Shown in pieces: positions 56,073 through 64,000 of a DNA stretch of 64,000 nucleotides; positions within the stretch are counted from its first letter, which is position 1, and each line of letters begins with the position of its first letter. The DNA comes from Amylibacter marinus. GTDB lineage: Bacteria > Pseudomonadota > Alphaproteobacteria > Rhodobacterales > Rhodobacteraceae. The translations under genes were made by a program, and so were the position numbers. The DNA lies in contig NZ_BSNN01000001.1 of NCBI RefSeq assembly GCF_030160015.1, positions 62,001 through 126,000 of the forward strand, in the 5' to 3' direction. Under the pieces are notes generated by a model that saw nothing but the letters and a program-made list of their open reading frames with translations, was not told the origin of the DNA and ran no database searches.

Positions 56073-56648
56073 ATGTTTTCAAAAGTTTTAGATCGAATTT
56101 TCTCACTGCCTGTATGGGCGCATTTGGCAGGTCTGGTGGCCAGTATTGCGTGGTTTAAAACCGCAAAAACACACCTAGACAAAAGTTATACAGCATCCCA
56201 GCACCCTGTAGATTTCTTCACAGGGCAAACAACGTTTAATAGCGAAACAATCAAGGGCTATTATGCGGTCATGCAGGATGCAGGCACACTGGGGATTTAT
56301 GTGCGAACGCAAATCCTTGACTATGCGTTCATCCTAGGCCTGCTGTTGATGGGTTTGTTTTTTGCAACAGGTATTGCCCGCGCTGCACGTGCAGGTAGTT
56401 GGGGTCGCAGTATTGGTCGCTGGGCGGCAACGTCAATCGCGCTAGGGGCGCTATGCGATGCGATTGAAAATGCATGGTCGTTTGTGATGCTTGCGAATCC
56501 TCATGATTTTGCCAGCTGGCTTGCACTGCCTTATTCTGGGTTTGCGGCGGCCAAATTTGCGCTGTTAACTTTGGGGATGGCTTTGCTGTGCGTTACTATT
56601 GCCAGCGTCGTTCTGGGGCGCATAATGGGGCGCGAAGCGATCGGGTAA
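56073..56648 (+). CDS. Membrane protein under MarR control
   Basis: 191 residues from the ATG at 56073, with GGAG 6 nt upstream; earlier in-frame ATGs (56055, 56061) overlap the operator or lack a ribosome site. About four membrane segments are predicted by eye (near 10-30, 80-100, 115-135 and 155-180). The loop after the first segment has FFTGQTTFNSETIKGYYAVMQ. I do not recognise a family. It is followed 37 nt later by another small membrane protein on the same strand. Confidence 0.75.
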   Translation: MFSKVLDRIFSLPVWAHLAGLVASIAWFKTAKTHLDKSYTASQHPVDFFTGQTTFNSETIKGYYAVMQDAGTLGIYVRTQILDYAFILGLLLMGLFFATGIARAARAGSWGRSIGRWAATSIALGALCDAIENAWSFVMLANPHDFASWLALPYSGFAAAKFALLTLGMALLCVTIASVVLGRIMGREAIG

Positions 56649-56685
56649 TGTGATCGCATACTGCAGATGGTGTATTGGGGGCATA

Positions 56686-57006
56686 ATGGATGAATTAATG
56701 CGGTTTACGGCACTGGCATTTGGCGAGTTAGAGGTGGTGCTGGTCGCGCTGATCATCGGTGTGTCACTTGGGCGCGCGGGTTACCCTTGGATGCTTGTTT
56801 GTTCAATTGTCGCATGTATTGGCCTAACGGCGGCGCGCTATAGCGTTTATGTAGAACTTGGCCAAGAACAGGGGCTTAGTGATCCAAAGGCAACGCTGTG
56901 GCGTGCGATAATAGGTTCTTGGATATCGGTTTTTATGATCAGCCACGCTGTGTGGCTGATCGTGAAGTCCTTACTACTTTGGTTTAATATCAGCCGCATG
57001 CATTGA
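56686..57006 (+). CDS. Small membrane protein
   Basis: 106 residues from the ATG at 56686, with GGGGG upstream; a GTG at 56650 is possible. Three hydrophobic segments are visible (about 14-30, 35-55 and 80-100). No family is recognised. The last third of the gene contains a perfect 10-bp inverted repeat with a 5-nt loop (56937-56961). It probably shares the MarR-controlled transcript. Confidence 0.7.
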   Translation: MDELMRFTALAFGELEVVLVALIIGVSLGRAGYPWMLVCSIVACIGLTAARYSVYVELGQEQGLSDPKATLWRAIIGSWISVFMISHAVWLIVKSLLLWFNISRMH

Positions 57007-57016
57007 TGCGGGTCAA

Positions 57017-57958
57017 TTAATCCTCTTCGGATAGGAAACGTTCGGCTTCTAATGCCGCCATACAGCCCATTCCGGCAGAGGTAACCGCTTGGCGATATTT
57101 GTGATCAGTTAGATCACCGGCTGCAAAAACACCCGGTATAGAGGTGGCGGTGCTGTCGGGTTTTGTCACCACATAGCCCCCCATATGGGTTTCGAGCTGT
57201 TGCGCAACCAATTCATTGGCTGGTGCATGGCCAATTGCCACAAACACACCCTTGCACGGAATATGCGTGATCTCGCCGGTTTTTGTATGCTTTACGTTTA
57301 CACCCTCTACACCTAATGGGTTTTCAGTGCCTGTGACCTCGACCAACTCATGAAACCACAGTGGTTCGATCTTCTCGTTTTTTTCCAAACGATTGATCAA
57401 AATTTTCTCGGCGCGCAGTTCATCGCGGCGGTGAATTAACGTTACCTTGGATGCAAATTTGGTCAGAAACAGTGCCTCTTCGACAGCGGTGTTACCACCG
57501 CCAATGACCACGATCTCTTGGTTACGATAGAAAAACCCATCACATGTGGCACAGGCCGATACGCCAAATCCTTTGAACTTCTCTTCGGTTTCAAGGCCAA
57601 GCCATTTCGCACGCGCCCCCGTTGCCAAAATCACCGCATCGGCTGTGTAGGTGGTGCCGCTGTCGCCTTTGGCGGTATAGGGGCGTTTCGATAGATCTAA
57701 ATCAGCAATGATATCACCGATAATTTCGGTGCCCATTGCCTTGGCGTGGGCTTCCATGTTGACCATCAAGTCAGGGCCTTGGATTTCTTTTTCACCGGGC
57801 CAATTTTCAACCTCGGTTGTGGTGGTCAATTGGCCACCTGGCTCGATACCCTGAACCAAAATAGGGTTCAGCATCGCGCGGCTAGCATAGACGCCAGCGG
57901 TGTAACCGGCCGGACCAGACCCAATAATCAACAAATTCGTGTGACGTGTTTCGGACAT
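57017..57958 (-). CDS. trxB: TrxB, thioredoxin reductase
   Basis: 313 residues. FAD is bound through [21 protein letters not shown] through [14 protein letters not shown], and the redox pair is in [10 protein letters not shown] (CATC). It reduces thioredoxin with NADPH in the cytoplasm. The 200-nt region to the divergent Lrp-family gene carries inverted repeats. Confidence 0.96.
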   Translation of the reverse strand: MSETRHTNLLIIGSGPAGYTAGVYASRAMLNPILVQGIEPGGQLTTTTEVENWPGEKEIQGPDLMVNMEAHAKAMGTEIIGDIIADLDLSKRPYTAKGDSGTTYTADAVILATGARAKWLGLETEEKFKGFGVSACATCDGFFYRNQEIVVIGGGNTAVEEALFLTKFASKVTLIHRRDELRAEKILINRLEKNEKIEPLWFHELVEVTGTENPLGVEGVNVKHTKTGEITHIPCKGVFVAIGHAPANELVAQQLETHMGGYVVTKPDSTATSIPGVFAAGDLTDHKYRQAVTSAGMGCMAALEAERFLSEED

Positions 57959-58071
57959 TATGTACCCTTTTGATAGACTTTGCAGGTCTTATAGACGCCT
58001 CAAGTTCATAGGTGAACCCGCGATAACCCTAGATCGCATAAGATTTACCAATTGGGGGGCTGTCTGAATTT

Positions 58072-58114
58072 CTTGATAATTATATATCAAGGCTGTGTAA
58101 TATTATTGCGCAAT
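58072..58114. promoter_or_regulatory. Inverted repeats between trxB and lrp-type gene
   Basis: CTTGATA-attata-TATCAAG (58072-58091) has perfect 7-bp arms, and ATTGCGCAAT (58105-58114) is a perfect 10-bp palindrome. Both lie 45-87 nt upstream of the Lrp-family start and may be autoregulation sites. Confidence 0.55.
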
Positions 58115-58158
58115 CGAGCTAAAACCACTAGATTGTCCCCGAGCCAAACGGGATCACT

Positions 58159-58635
58159 ATGCACAAGATTGACACCATTGATCTAAAAATTCTGGAATTG
58201 CTTCAGCAAGACGGCCGTATGACCAATGTCGACCTCGCAGCACAGGTCGGTATTTCGGCACCTCCCTGTCTGCGTCGTGTTCGTGCCCTAGAGGTTGCGG
58301 GCCTGTTGCAAGGTTATCACGCGGTGGTTAACGAGCGGGCATTGGGCTTTGAGGTAAAGGTTTTTGCCATGGTTGGCCTGCATTCGCAGGCCGAGGCCGA
58401 TCTTCAGGCCTTTGAAGGGCTGTGTAATGATTGGCCCTATGTGCGGGAATGTCATATGCTAAATGGCGAAATTGATTTCGTTTTAAAATGCGTAGCACCT
58501 GATTTAAGCAGCTTTCAAACGTTTCTTACCGAAAATCTAACCAGCGCAGATAACGTGGCCAGCGTTAAAACCTCGCTGGTTATCCGCTGCGCCAAAGATG
58601 TGCCAGGTGTGCCAATTCAGGCCTTCGTTCCCTAA
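58159..58635 (+). CDS. Lrp/AsnC-family transcriptional regulator
   Basis: 158 residues. The N-terminal helix-turn-helix (about 5-60) reads LKILELLQQDGRMTNVDLAA and GISAPPCLRRVRALEV. The C-terminal RAM domain (about 70-150) carries amino-acid effector binding and octamer formation. The effector is unknown. It is divergent from trxB, a pairing often seen in Roseobacters, and its end overlaps the pgeF end by 4 nt. Confidence 0.92.
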   Translation: MHKIDTIDLKILELLQQDGRMTNVDLAAQVGISAPPCLRRVRALEVAGLLQGYHAVVNERALGFEVKVFAMVGLHSQAEADLQAFEGLCNDWPYVRECHMLNGEIDFVLKCVAPDLSSFQTFLTENLTSADNVASVKTSLVIRCAKDVPGVPIQAFVP

Positions 58636-59387
58636 AGAGAAATCGCAGAAATCAGCCGCCCGTAATCAGGCTGATTAAGATGCGTTGCGCGGCGATAAGA
58701 ATAGAACCGGTCTGGTTCTGCATAGGTGCAATGCCCCGTCCATGTGGCCAGTTTGATATCGCATTCTTGGAGCGATTTTAGGCAAAATCCAGGCAGGTCA
58801 AATTGATACTTCCCTGCTTTCCCATCGGTGAAAAACTGCGCATCACTTGGGGCTTGATCACAGAAACTCTCGTAAAAGTCCTGCCCAACCTCGTAGTTCC
58901 TTTGGCTGATACAGGGGCCAATTGTTGCGATGATATTGCCACGCGCTGCCCCCAATTTTACCATGGCGGCAACGGTGTTTTCCGAAATCCCCCCCATTGC
59001 CCCCTTCCAGCCGGAATGCGCCGCCCCAATCACACCGTTTTTCGCATCGGCAAACAAAATAGGCGCACAATCCGCCGTAAGTATCCCAAGCGCAAGGTTG
59101 GCCGTCTTGCTTACCATTGCATCTGCTTTTAGTTGTCCGTTCTGTGGGCCATCAACGGCTACAACTTCGGCCGAATGATACTGATACACATTAGACAACC
59201 GCGCCAAATCAACCTCCATCGCAGTGGCCACAAGCATGCGATTTTGATCCACCGCATCGCGTTGATCGCTAGAACCGCGCCCACAATTCAGGCCTTTAAA
59301 TATCCCAGAACTCACGCCACCACGGCGGGTGAAAAACCCGTGGCGAAACTGGGATAGCGGGTCAGAGGTGATTATTTCCAATGTCAT
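58632..59387 (-). CDS. pgeF: PgeF, laccase-domain peptidoglycan editing factor
   Basis: 251 residues of the YfiH/PgeF family. The metal site is shown by ADCAPILFAD and GAAHSGWKG. Family members remove mis-incorporated L-serine-containing peptidoglycan precursors; older names call it a polyphenol oxidase. It is the last gene of lgt-midA-pgeF, with its start overlapping the midA stop (ATGA). Confidence 0.9.
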   Translation of the reverse strand: MTLEIITSDPLSQFRHGFFTRRGGVSSGIFKGLNCGRGSSDQRDAVDQNRMLVATAMEVDLARLSNVYQYHSAEVVAVDGPQNGQLKADAMVSKTANLALGILTADCAPILFADAKNGVIGAAHSGWKGAMGGISENTVAAMVKLGAARGNIIATIGPCISQRNYEVGQDFYESFCDQAPSDAQFFTDGKAGKYQFDLPGFCLKSLQECDIKLATWTGHCTYAEPDRFYSYRRATHLNQPDYGRLISAISL

Positions 59388-60439
59388 TCAGAAAATCCTG
59401 CGGGTTGTTTGCTGCCCCTGGGCGTGATTGCAAGGGCCTTGAACAGTTGCCCCATTTCTTCGGGATGGGTCAAGCGCCTGTGCGCACTTATATGCGCTTC
59501 TAGCTCTTGGGGGCGCATATTTTGCGCCAAACTTTGCGCTCGCTGGGTTATTCCTAGGCGTTCTAGCAACAGTCCCTGAGGCACCAATTCGCTTACCTGA
59601 GCCTTGCTTTGGGCGGCATCTGCAAGGGTGCGAAAATTCACATGTGCTGTTAAATCCGCGCGGCCAGGATCGGCTAGTGGAGAGATTTTTTTCTGACCCT
59701 TGATCGCCTGAAAGCTGTCGCCCATTTCCCCCCATGTGCCATAATCAATGATCAATGCGGCACCCGAAAGGGCTGCGATATGATCCGCAATTGCCGCGCA
59801 TAATGCCGTCGCACTTGGGCTAATCTCTATCATACTGTCTCGTAGACGATCGGGGAACATGCCATCGGGGGCAAGACCGCCAAGGACAAAATGCAGGTGT
59901 TCGCCCTCGGCCCCGATCATCTGCTCCTGCCAGCCCTTATCCGTTTTGCGGAATTGGCGAACAGGCAAACAGTCAAAGAATTCATTCGCCACCAAATACA
60001 GCGGCAGGTCAGGCAACTCTGCGATGTTATCACCCCATGACACCTCGAAATCCGCAAGGCACTCTTTCTGGCGTTGCCGCAGCGTGGGGCTGGCCTCGAT
60101 TAGATGGATGCGCATCGCATGGTGAAACTGCGGTACAGATTTTGTCGCGCGTAGGATGTCCTGCATCAAAGTACCGTTTCCTGGCCCGAGTTCTGCCAAA
60201 CAAAACGGATCTGGTGCGCCCTGATCCAGCCATGTTTGCGCAAGGCACAGACCGATAACCTCGCCAAACATTTGGCTAATTTCAGGCGCGGTGATAAAAT
60301 CGCCCTGGGCGCCGATAGGGTCGGTGTTTGTGTAATAGCCTTGGGTCGGATGCAGCAGGCATTGGGTCATATACTCAGCAACACTCATGGGGCCAAAACG
60401 GGAAATTTGGCGCAACAGTATCGCTAACATAGGGCTCAT
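59384..60439 (-). CDS. MidA/NDUFAF7-family SAM methyltransferase
   Basis: 351 residues. The SAM-binding motif is CLAELGPGNGTLMQDIL (about 85) and there is a PLYLVANEFFDCLPVRQF block typical of the DUF185/NDUFAF7 family. In mitochondria NDUFAF7 dimethylates an arginine of the complex I NDUFS2 subunit. A similar role here is an inference. Its ATG directly follows the lgt stop. Confidence 0.9.
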   Translation of the reverse strand: MSPMLAILLRQISRFGPMSVAEYMTQCLLHPTQGYYTNTDPIGAQGDFITAPEISQMFGEVIGLCLAQTWLDQGAPDPFCLAELGPGNGTLMQDILRATKSVPQFHHAMRIHLIEASPTLRQRQKECLADFEVSWGDNIAELPDLPLYLVANEFFDCLPVRQFRKTDKGWQEQMIGAEGEHLHFVLGGLAPDGMFPDRLRDSMIEISPSATALCAAIADHIAALSGAALIIDYGTWGEMGDSFQAIKGQKKISPLADPGRADLTAHVNFRTLADAAQSKAQVSELVPQGLLLERLGITQRAQSLAQNMRPQELEAHISAHRRLTHPEEMGQLFKALAITPRGSKQPAGFSE

Positions 60440-61330
60440 TTAGCGCCGCGCCCGCAGGATCAGTACAACGCCGACAATGATCATCGGTAGGGATAGTATC
60501 TGCCCCATAGTCAATCCCCAGTCACCCATTTGCAAAATATAGCCCATCGGGTTGTCTTGGGTGATGAACTGGCTGTCCGCTTGACGATACCCCTCAACGA
60601 GCAGACGCGCTAACCCGTATCCGGCAAAGAAAACTCCGATCAACTGGCCCGATTTTTGCAGAGCACCACGCCAGAAAATTAAAAAAACCATGACGAGAAA
60701 CAGTAAAACACCTTCGAGGGCCGCCTCGTACAATTGTGAGGGATGGCGTAGACACAATGCGCCAACCGCTTGCCCACAGGTCTGGGCACTCTCACCTGGA
60801 AAGGCAACACCCCATGGCACATCAGTAGCGCGCCCCCAAAGCTCGGCATTAATAAAATTGGCAATGCGCCCCAAAAACAGCCCAAAGCAAGCCGAGCTGG
60901 CCACCAAATCACCGAGTTTCCATGGGTTAATCTGGTGTTTTCTACAAAAGAGATACGCCGAAACGACCACGCCTATAAACCCGCCATGGAACGACATGCC
61001 GCCCTCCCAAATTCGCAAGACTTTTAGCGGTTCATTGATAAACCCATCAAAATTGTAAAACAGAACATAGCCTAATCGCCCTCCCAGAATTGTGCCGAGG
61101 ATCGCCCAAGTCATCAAATCCTCGACCTGTGGCTTCTGCATCGGAATGCCTGCATCCCCCCACAGATGTGGCCGGCGCAATAGAAATGCGATCCATTGCA
61201 TGGCCAGAATGAACCCCAAAATATAGGCGATAGCATACCAGTGAATGGCAAGGTGCAATGGCCCGATATCAAATGAGATCAAAACAGGATCGATATTTGG
61301 GAAAGTCAGCAAAGGGTACAAAACAGGCAT
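60440..61330 (-). CDS. lgt: Lgt, prolipoprotein diacylglyceryl transferase
   Basis: 296 residues from the ATG at 61330 (MPVLYPLLTFPNIDP); longer in-frame starts are not conserved in type. Seven membrane helices are present. Family motifs are GRLGYVLFYN and GRIANFINAELWGRATD, with the conserved Asn and Arg. It adds diacylglycerol from phosphatidylglycerol to lipobox cysteines, so it matures Pal, TadD and the other lipoproteins of this window. Confidence 0.95.
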   Translation of the reverse strand: MPVLYPLLTFPNIDPVLISFDIGPLHLAIHWYAIAYILGFILAMQWIAFLLRRPHLWGDAGIPMQKPQVEDLMTWAILGTILGGRLGYVLFYNFDGFINEPLKVLRIWEGGMSFHGGFIGVVVSAYLFCRKHQINPWKLGDLVASSACFGLFLGRIANFINAELWGRATDVPWGVAFPGESAQTCGQAVGALCLRHPSQLYEAALEGVLLFLVMVFLIFWRGALQKSGQLIGVFFAGYGLARLLVEGYRQADSQFITQDNPMGYILQMGDWGLTMGQILSLPMIIVGVVLILRARR

Positions 61331-61441
61331 CCGTTTTTCGTTCAGTTTTGCGCGCCCATGGCCTAGACTGTCAACCCACCATTGGCAAAGCAGAAAAAAA
61401 TCACCATATAGGGGATGTAACCCCGAGATCGGAGCAAAACC

Positions 61442-61711
61442 ATGCAGACCAACAGTAAATTTTTTGATGATATGTCCAAGATGATGACCAATGCGATGGG
61501 CGTTGCGCAGGGTGCCAAGGACGAGGCCGAAACGGCCATGAAGAGCTGGATGGATCGCTGGTTGGCGGATCGGGATTTTGTTACGCGCGAAGAATTTGAT
61601 GCGGTTAAGGCCATGGCCCAAAAGGCCCGTGAGGAAAATGCGGCATTGCTGGCACGCCTCGATGCCCTAGAAATCAAAAAGAAGCCTACGAAGAAGACCC
61701 CAAAGGCCTAG
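61442..61711 (+). CDS. UbiK/BMFP-family accessory factor
   Basis: 89 residues. The family pattern is an amphipathic helix at the start, then FVTREEFDAVKAMAQKA, and a coiled coil ending with ALLARLDALE. A Lys-rich tail follows. UbiK helps ubiquinone synthesis proteins at the membrane; the role here is inferred. It is divergent from lgt and ends 1 nt before the GSCFA gene end. Confidence 0.88.
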   Translation: MQTNSKFFDDMSKMMTNAMGVAQGAKDEAETAMKSWMDRWLADRDFVTREEFDAVKAMAQKAREENAALLARLDALEIKKKPTKKTPKA

Positions 61712-63067
61712 CTAGCTGATCCATGTGATCTTCTCTCGGAATTTTTCGTGACGATCGCCAAAGAGATCTTTGTGCAAGGCCAAAAATGCACGGGCCTGAT
61801 CCGGTAGATCAAGGGGGCGCGTTAACCAAATCAGCCGCTCGAGGATTGCATAGCGCTCTGGCGCCATTTCCCACGCCTGTATCAGGGTATCAAAGGTCTC
61901 TTGGTATGCGTCTTGATTGCGGAAACAATTCGCCAACATGACCAAAAGATCAACCCGCTGATCAATCAGATCAGAGTGCTGTTGTAGCCAAGCCCACAGC
62001 CCATCCCAATCTTCACGGTTGTTCAACAATTGTGCCTTCGCGGTGACTTCGGCCAGATGCAGGGCCGCCGTGGTCTCGGGGGTGGTCTGGGGGAAATAGC
62101 TGTCAATCACCGAACGCATGATATGCACCACCAAATAAGGGGATACATGGCGGTAATCATCCCGTGCCCATGCCAGATTTGGATCGGACATGGTGACGGT
62201 TTCATAAGAGGGAAAATAATCAACACCAGCACTGGTTTGGGTAAATTGCTCTAGGGCGGCACGTTGAACAGATTTGGAATAGCTGTTCGCACTTAACACA
62301 TCCATATCGCGAAAGGTATTCAGCAAAGGCACCGGCGATACCGTTGTCAGAATGCGTAGGGGCTTCACGCGGTGGCGAAGCAAGAGCGCATAGATATCCT
62401 GCAATGCCTCTAGTGTCTGGTCATAACTCTGGACATGAAAGCTAAACCGATCCGGGTAGCGCTTGATCAACTGGGCAGGGGGGGCAATGTTTAGATAATG
62501 ACCCAGTTCTTTATCATACCATGTTTCTACATATCCAAGGGTTAGGATGATCACATCAGCATGGATGATCTGGGCGATTGATGCGGTGTAATGCGCGCGA
62601 AAGGCGCGAATTTCATCGAGGCTGTATTCCAGACGCCCCATCCCCAGTTGCAAATCAAAATACGCCCCATCCTCACCGCGATAAATCAAGGCTTCCCCAG
62701 GGTGTGTTTCAGGCTCTAACGCCCAAGTCAGCTCGTTCAGGATCGAGTGGATCGAATATTTGTTAAACAGGTTCCCTTGGTGGGTCATATGCGCACCAAT
62801 CGGGCCAAAATCAAAATTTCGGCTCAGAACATCCATGCCCAATTCCGACAGCGTGTTTTCTATATTACGTGCAAAACAAGAGCCCAAGGCGAATATCGAG
62901 CTGGTCTCGTCGAACTGAAAGCTGGCCTTGGGGACGGGCTGTGCTTGGGGGTACAGGCGCGAACCGTCGCGATCGGGATGGGGATAGCGCTTTAGATCAT
63001 TCTTGCGCATGATCTGATAGGCGTCTTTCGCGGATGTTACAGACAGGCTATGTGGTTTTTTGGTCAT
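61712..63067 (-). CDS. GSCFA-domain protein
   Basis: 451 residues. The signature IFALGSCFARNIENTLSELG (about 59-78) defines the family, an SGNH-like hydrolase fold. The C-terminal third (about 350-450) has TPR-like helices. The family is linked with exopolysaccharide or cell-surface glycan work but its reaction is not established. No signal peptide is visible. It is divergent from the YbjN-like gene. Confidence 0.88.
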   Translation of the reverse strand: MTKKPHSLSVTSAKDAYQIMRKNDLKRYPHPDRDGSRLYPQAQPVPKASFQFDETSSIFALGSCFARNIENTLSELGMDVLSRNFDFGPIGAHMTHQGNLFNKYSIHSILNELTWALEPETHPGEALIYRGEDGAYFDLQLGMGRLEYSLDEIRAFRAHYTASIAQIIHADVIILTLGYVETWYDKELGHYLNIAPPAQLIKRYPDRFSFHVQSYDQTLEALQDIYALLLRHRVKPLRILTTVSPVPLLNTFRDMDVLSANSYSKSVQRAALEQFTQTSAGVDYFPSYETVTMSDPNLAWARDDYRHVSPYLVVHIMRSVIDSYFPQTTPETTAALHLAEVTAKAQLLNNREDWDGLWAWLQQHSDLIDQRVDLLVMLANCFRNQDAYQETFDTLIQAWEMAPERYAILERLIWLTRPLDLPDQARAFLALHKDLFGDRHEKFREKITWIS

Positions 63068-63225
63068 CCGGTTCCCTGTAAGGTGGCTTATGACCCCTGC
63101 TACCGCGAATTCAATCAGAAAGCAAAGTACCCGGCTGGTGGTATTGGCGCGCTAAATTGTGGGTAACTTAACATTTCTTGGGGATAGTTTGGTTTTTTTG
63201 CAAAAATACCTTTACAGATGCCCTA

Positions 63226-63261
63226 TTTACGCACACCATATCTTGTAGAAGATGGCGTAAA
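63226..63261 (+). promoter_or_regulatory. Long inverted repeat upstream of the YbjN-like gene
   Basis: TTTACGC (63226-63232) and GCGTAAA (63255-63261) pair perfectly, with an inner imperfect stem CCAT-TCTT / AAGATGG. It lies 83-118 nt upstream of the start at 63344, in a 276-nt gap that otherwise looks empty. Confidence 0.4.
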
Positions 63262-63343
63262 GCCCACGATAAATGGTAAGAGTTCCTGAATATTGTATGG
63301 CACATGTTGTTACAGGGGCCATAAAAGAGCCAAAGGCAAGATT

Positions 63344-63847
63344 ATGAACGAGCACAACCATAGGTTTGATCAGATCGATGATGATCCGCTGGATTTGGTC
63401 GAGAAAATGGCCAGACGCCGCGGTTGGGAGTATGCGCGCTCTGCAGAGGATCAGGTCACCCTGTTAGTAGAGGGCGCATGGCGTGGTTACAGCATTACCT
63501 TAGCATGGTCGAGTTATGACGAGACCCTGCGTTTGATCTGCACCTTTGACATGAACCCACCCGAAGCAAAGCTAGGTTCGTTGTACGAAACCCTAAACCT
63601 TGCCAATGATAGCTGTTGGACTGGTGGATTTTCCTTTTGGAAAGCACAGCGCCTAATGGCCTATCGCAATGCGCTGATCCTATCCGGTGGTTCTATTGTA
63701 ACCGATGGGCAGGTTGACCAATTGCTGGATTCGGCCATTGCCTCTTGCGAGCGCTACTACCCTGCCTATCAATTAGCATGCTGGGGCAATGATAGCCCCG
63801 TTTCTGCGATGAATGTTGCAATGTCCAACGCCCTAGGGCGGGCTTGA
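63344..63847 (+). CDS. YbjN-domain protein
   Basis: 167 residues from the ATG at 63344, with AAGGCAAG upstream. The YbjN/sensory-transduction-like domain covers about residues 20-155, with EARLGS-like and FDMNPPEAKL and DSCWTGGFSFW segments. The family is thought to be chaperone-like (type III secretion chaperone fold) but has no proven function. proC follows 45 nt later on the same strand. Confidence 0.83.
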   Translation: MNEHNHRFDQIDDDPLDLVEKMARRRGWEYARSAEDQVTLLVEGAWRGYSITLAWSSYDETLRLICTFDMNPPEAKLGSLYETLNLANDSCWTGGFSFWKAQRLMAYRNALILSGGSIVTDGQVDQLLDSAIASCERYYPAYQLACWGNDSPVSAMNVAMSNALGRA

Positions 63848-63892
63848 TATTCCCGCGCATTTAGGTGCAAATGCTCCCAAAGGGAGCCTGAA

Positions 63893-64000
63893 ATGAATTT
63901 GGAAAAGATACAGAATAACGGCCTGGTTCTGCTGGGGTGCGGTAAAATGGGTTCAGCGATGCTGGCCGGTTGGCTCGAACATGGGGTTGCGCTGAATGCA
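63893..64000 (+). CDS. proC: Pyrroline-5-carboxylate reductase, 5' part
   Basis: The first 36 codons are visible, running off the window. GGGAG lies upstream of the ATG. The NADPH motif LLGCGKMGSAMLAGWL (residues 13-28) is that of ProC, which makes proline from pyrroline-5-carboxylate. Another Rossmann-fold dehydrogenase is possible but this motif is characteristic. Confidence 0.88.
   Translation, partial: MNLEKIQNNGLVLLGCGKMGSAMLAGWLEHGVALNA

Overview
The window is a 64 kb chromosomal stretch that looks like an alphaproteobacterium of the order Rhodobacterales (Roseobacter group). The signs are a class I lysyl-tRNA synthetase, a Tad/Flp pilus locus of the rhodobacterial type, NDUFS4-like and NDUFAF7/MidA-like respiratory accessory proteins, a GSCFA protein, and a beta-helix protein of the kind seen as gene-transfer-agent head spikes in Rhodobacter. 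Base composition looks close to 50% GC by eye, low for the family. Genes are tightly packed with many ATGA or 1-10 nt junctions. I see no insertion sequence, prophage, integrase or CRISPR array.

Layout. 1-5194: the tail of tolR, then tolA, tolB, pal, cpoB and tilS on the plus strand. 5269-8241: ftsH (TTG start behind a hairpin) and folD, each followed by a terminator. 8282-20225: a minus-strand Tad pilus locus read from the right, in the order flp, cpaB, rcpA/cpaC secretin, OmpA-like lipoprotein, tadZ, tadA, tadB, tadC, two TPR lipoproteins, cpaA prepilin peptidase, and an AAA ATPase with a possible winged-helix N-terminus. No tadE, tadF or tadG is present. The flp gene has its own promoter region and a terminator that separates it from cpaB. 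20570-32584: mixed housekeeping and catabolic genes: lytic transglycosylase, acetoacetyl-CoA synthetase, dgkA, an Impact-family protein, a PAQR membrane protein, rimO, a crotonase, a divergent SDR/TetR pair with a clear shared operator, a HAD hydrolase, a VOC protein and a Kef-type antiporter. 32776-42840: ettA, a small secreted protein divergent from a LysR regulator, nadD, a PBP4-type carboxypeptidase with a Tat-like lipoprotein signal, a DUF2330 protein, a TerB-like protein, lysK and a secreted esterase.

42837-49620: a two-gene chromate module (chrA plus a rhodanese-ChrB fusion), then a plus-strand beta-oxidation operon (thiolase, cupin, unknown protein, FadJ-like fusion) preceded by a perfect 14-bp palindrome. 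49671-64000: a repeat-bearing membrane protein, the beta-helix protein, uvrB, the NDUFS4-like gene, tRNA-Arg(TCT), a MarR gene divergent from two membrane-protein genes with twin operators between them, trxB and an Lrp-family regulator, an lgt-midA-pgeF operon, a UbiK-type factor, a GSCFA protein, a YbjN-like protein and the start of proC.

The most informative structure outside the genes is regulatory. Five divergent or operon-leading regions (TetR/SDR, MarR/membrane protein, LysR/small protein, Lrp/trxB, thiolase operon) carry perfect or near-perfect inverted repeats placed as operators. The Tad locus has inverted repeats in two promoter or leader regions. I saw no obviously new multigene system. 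The best candidates for undescribed biology are the ATPase at the end of the Tad locus, the unlinked beta-helix protein, the small MarR-controlled membrane pair, and the unknown protein in the beta-oxidation operon.
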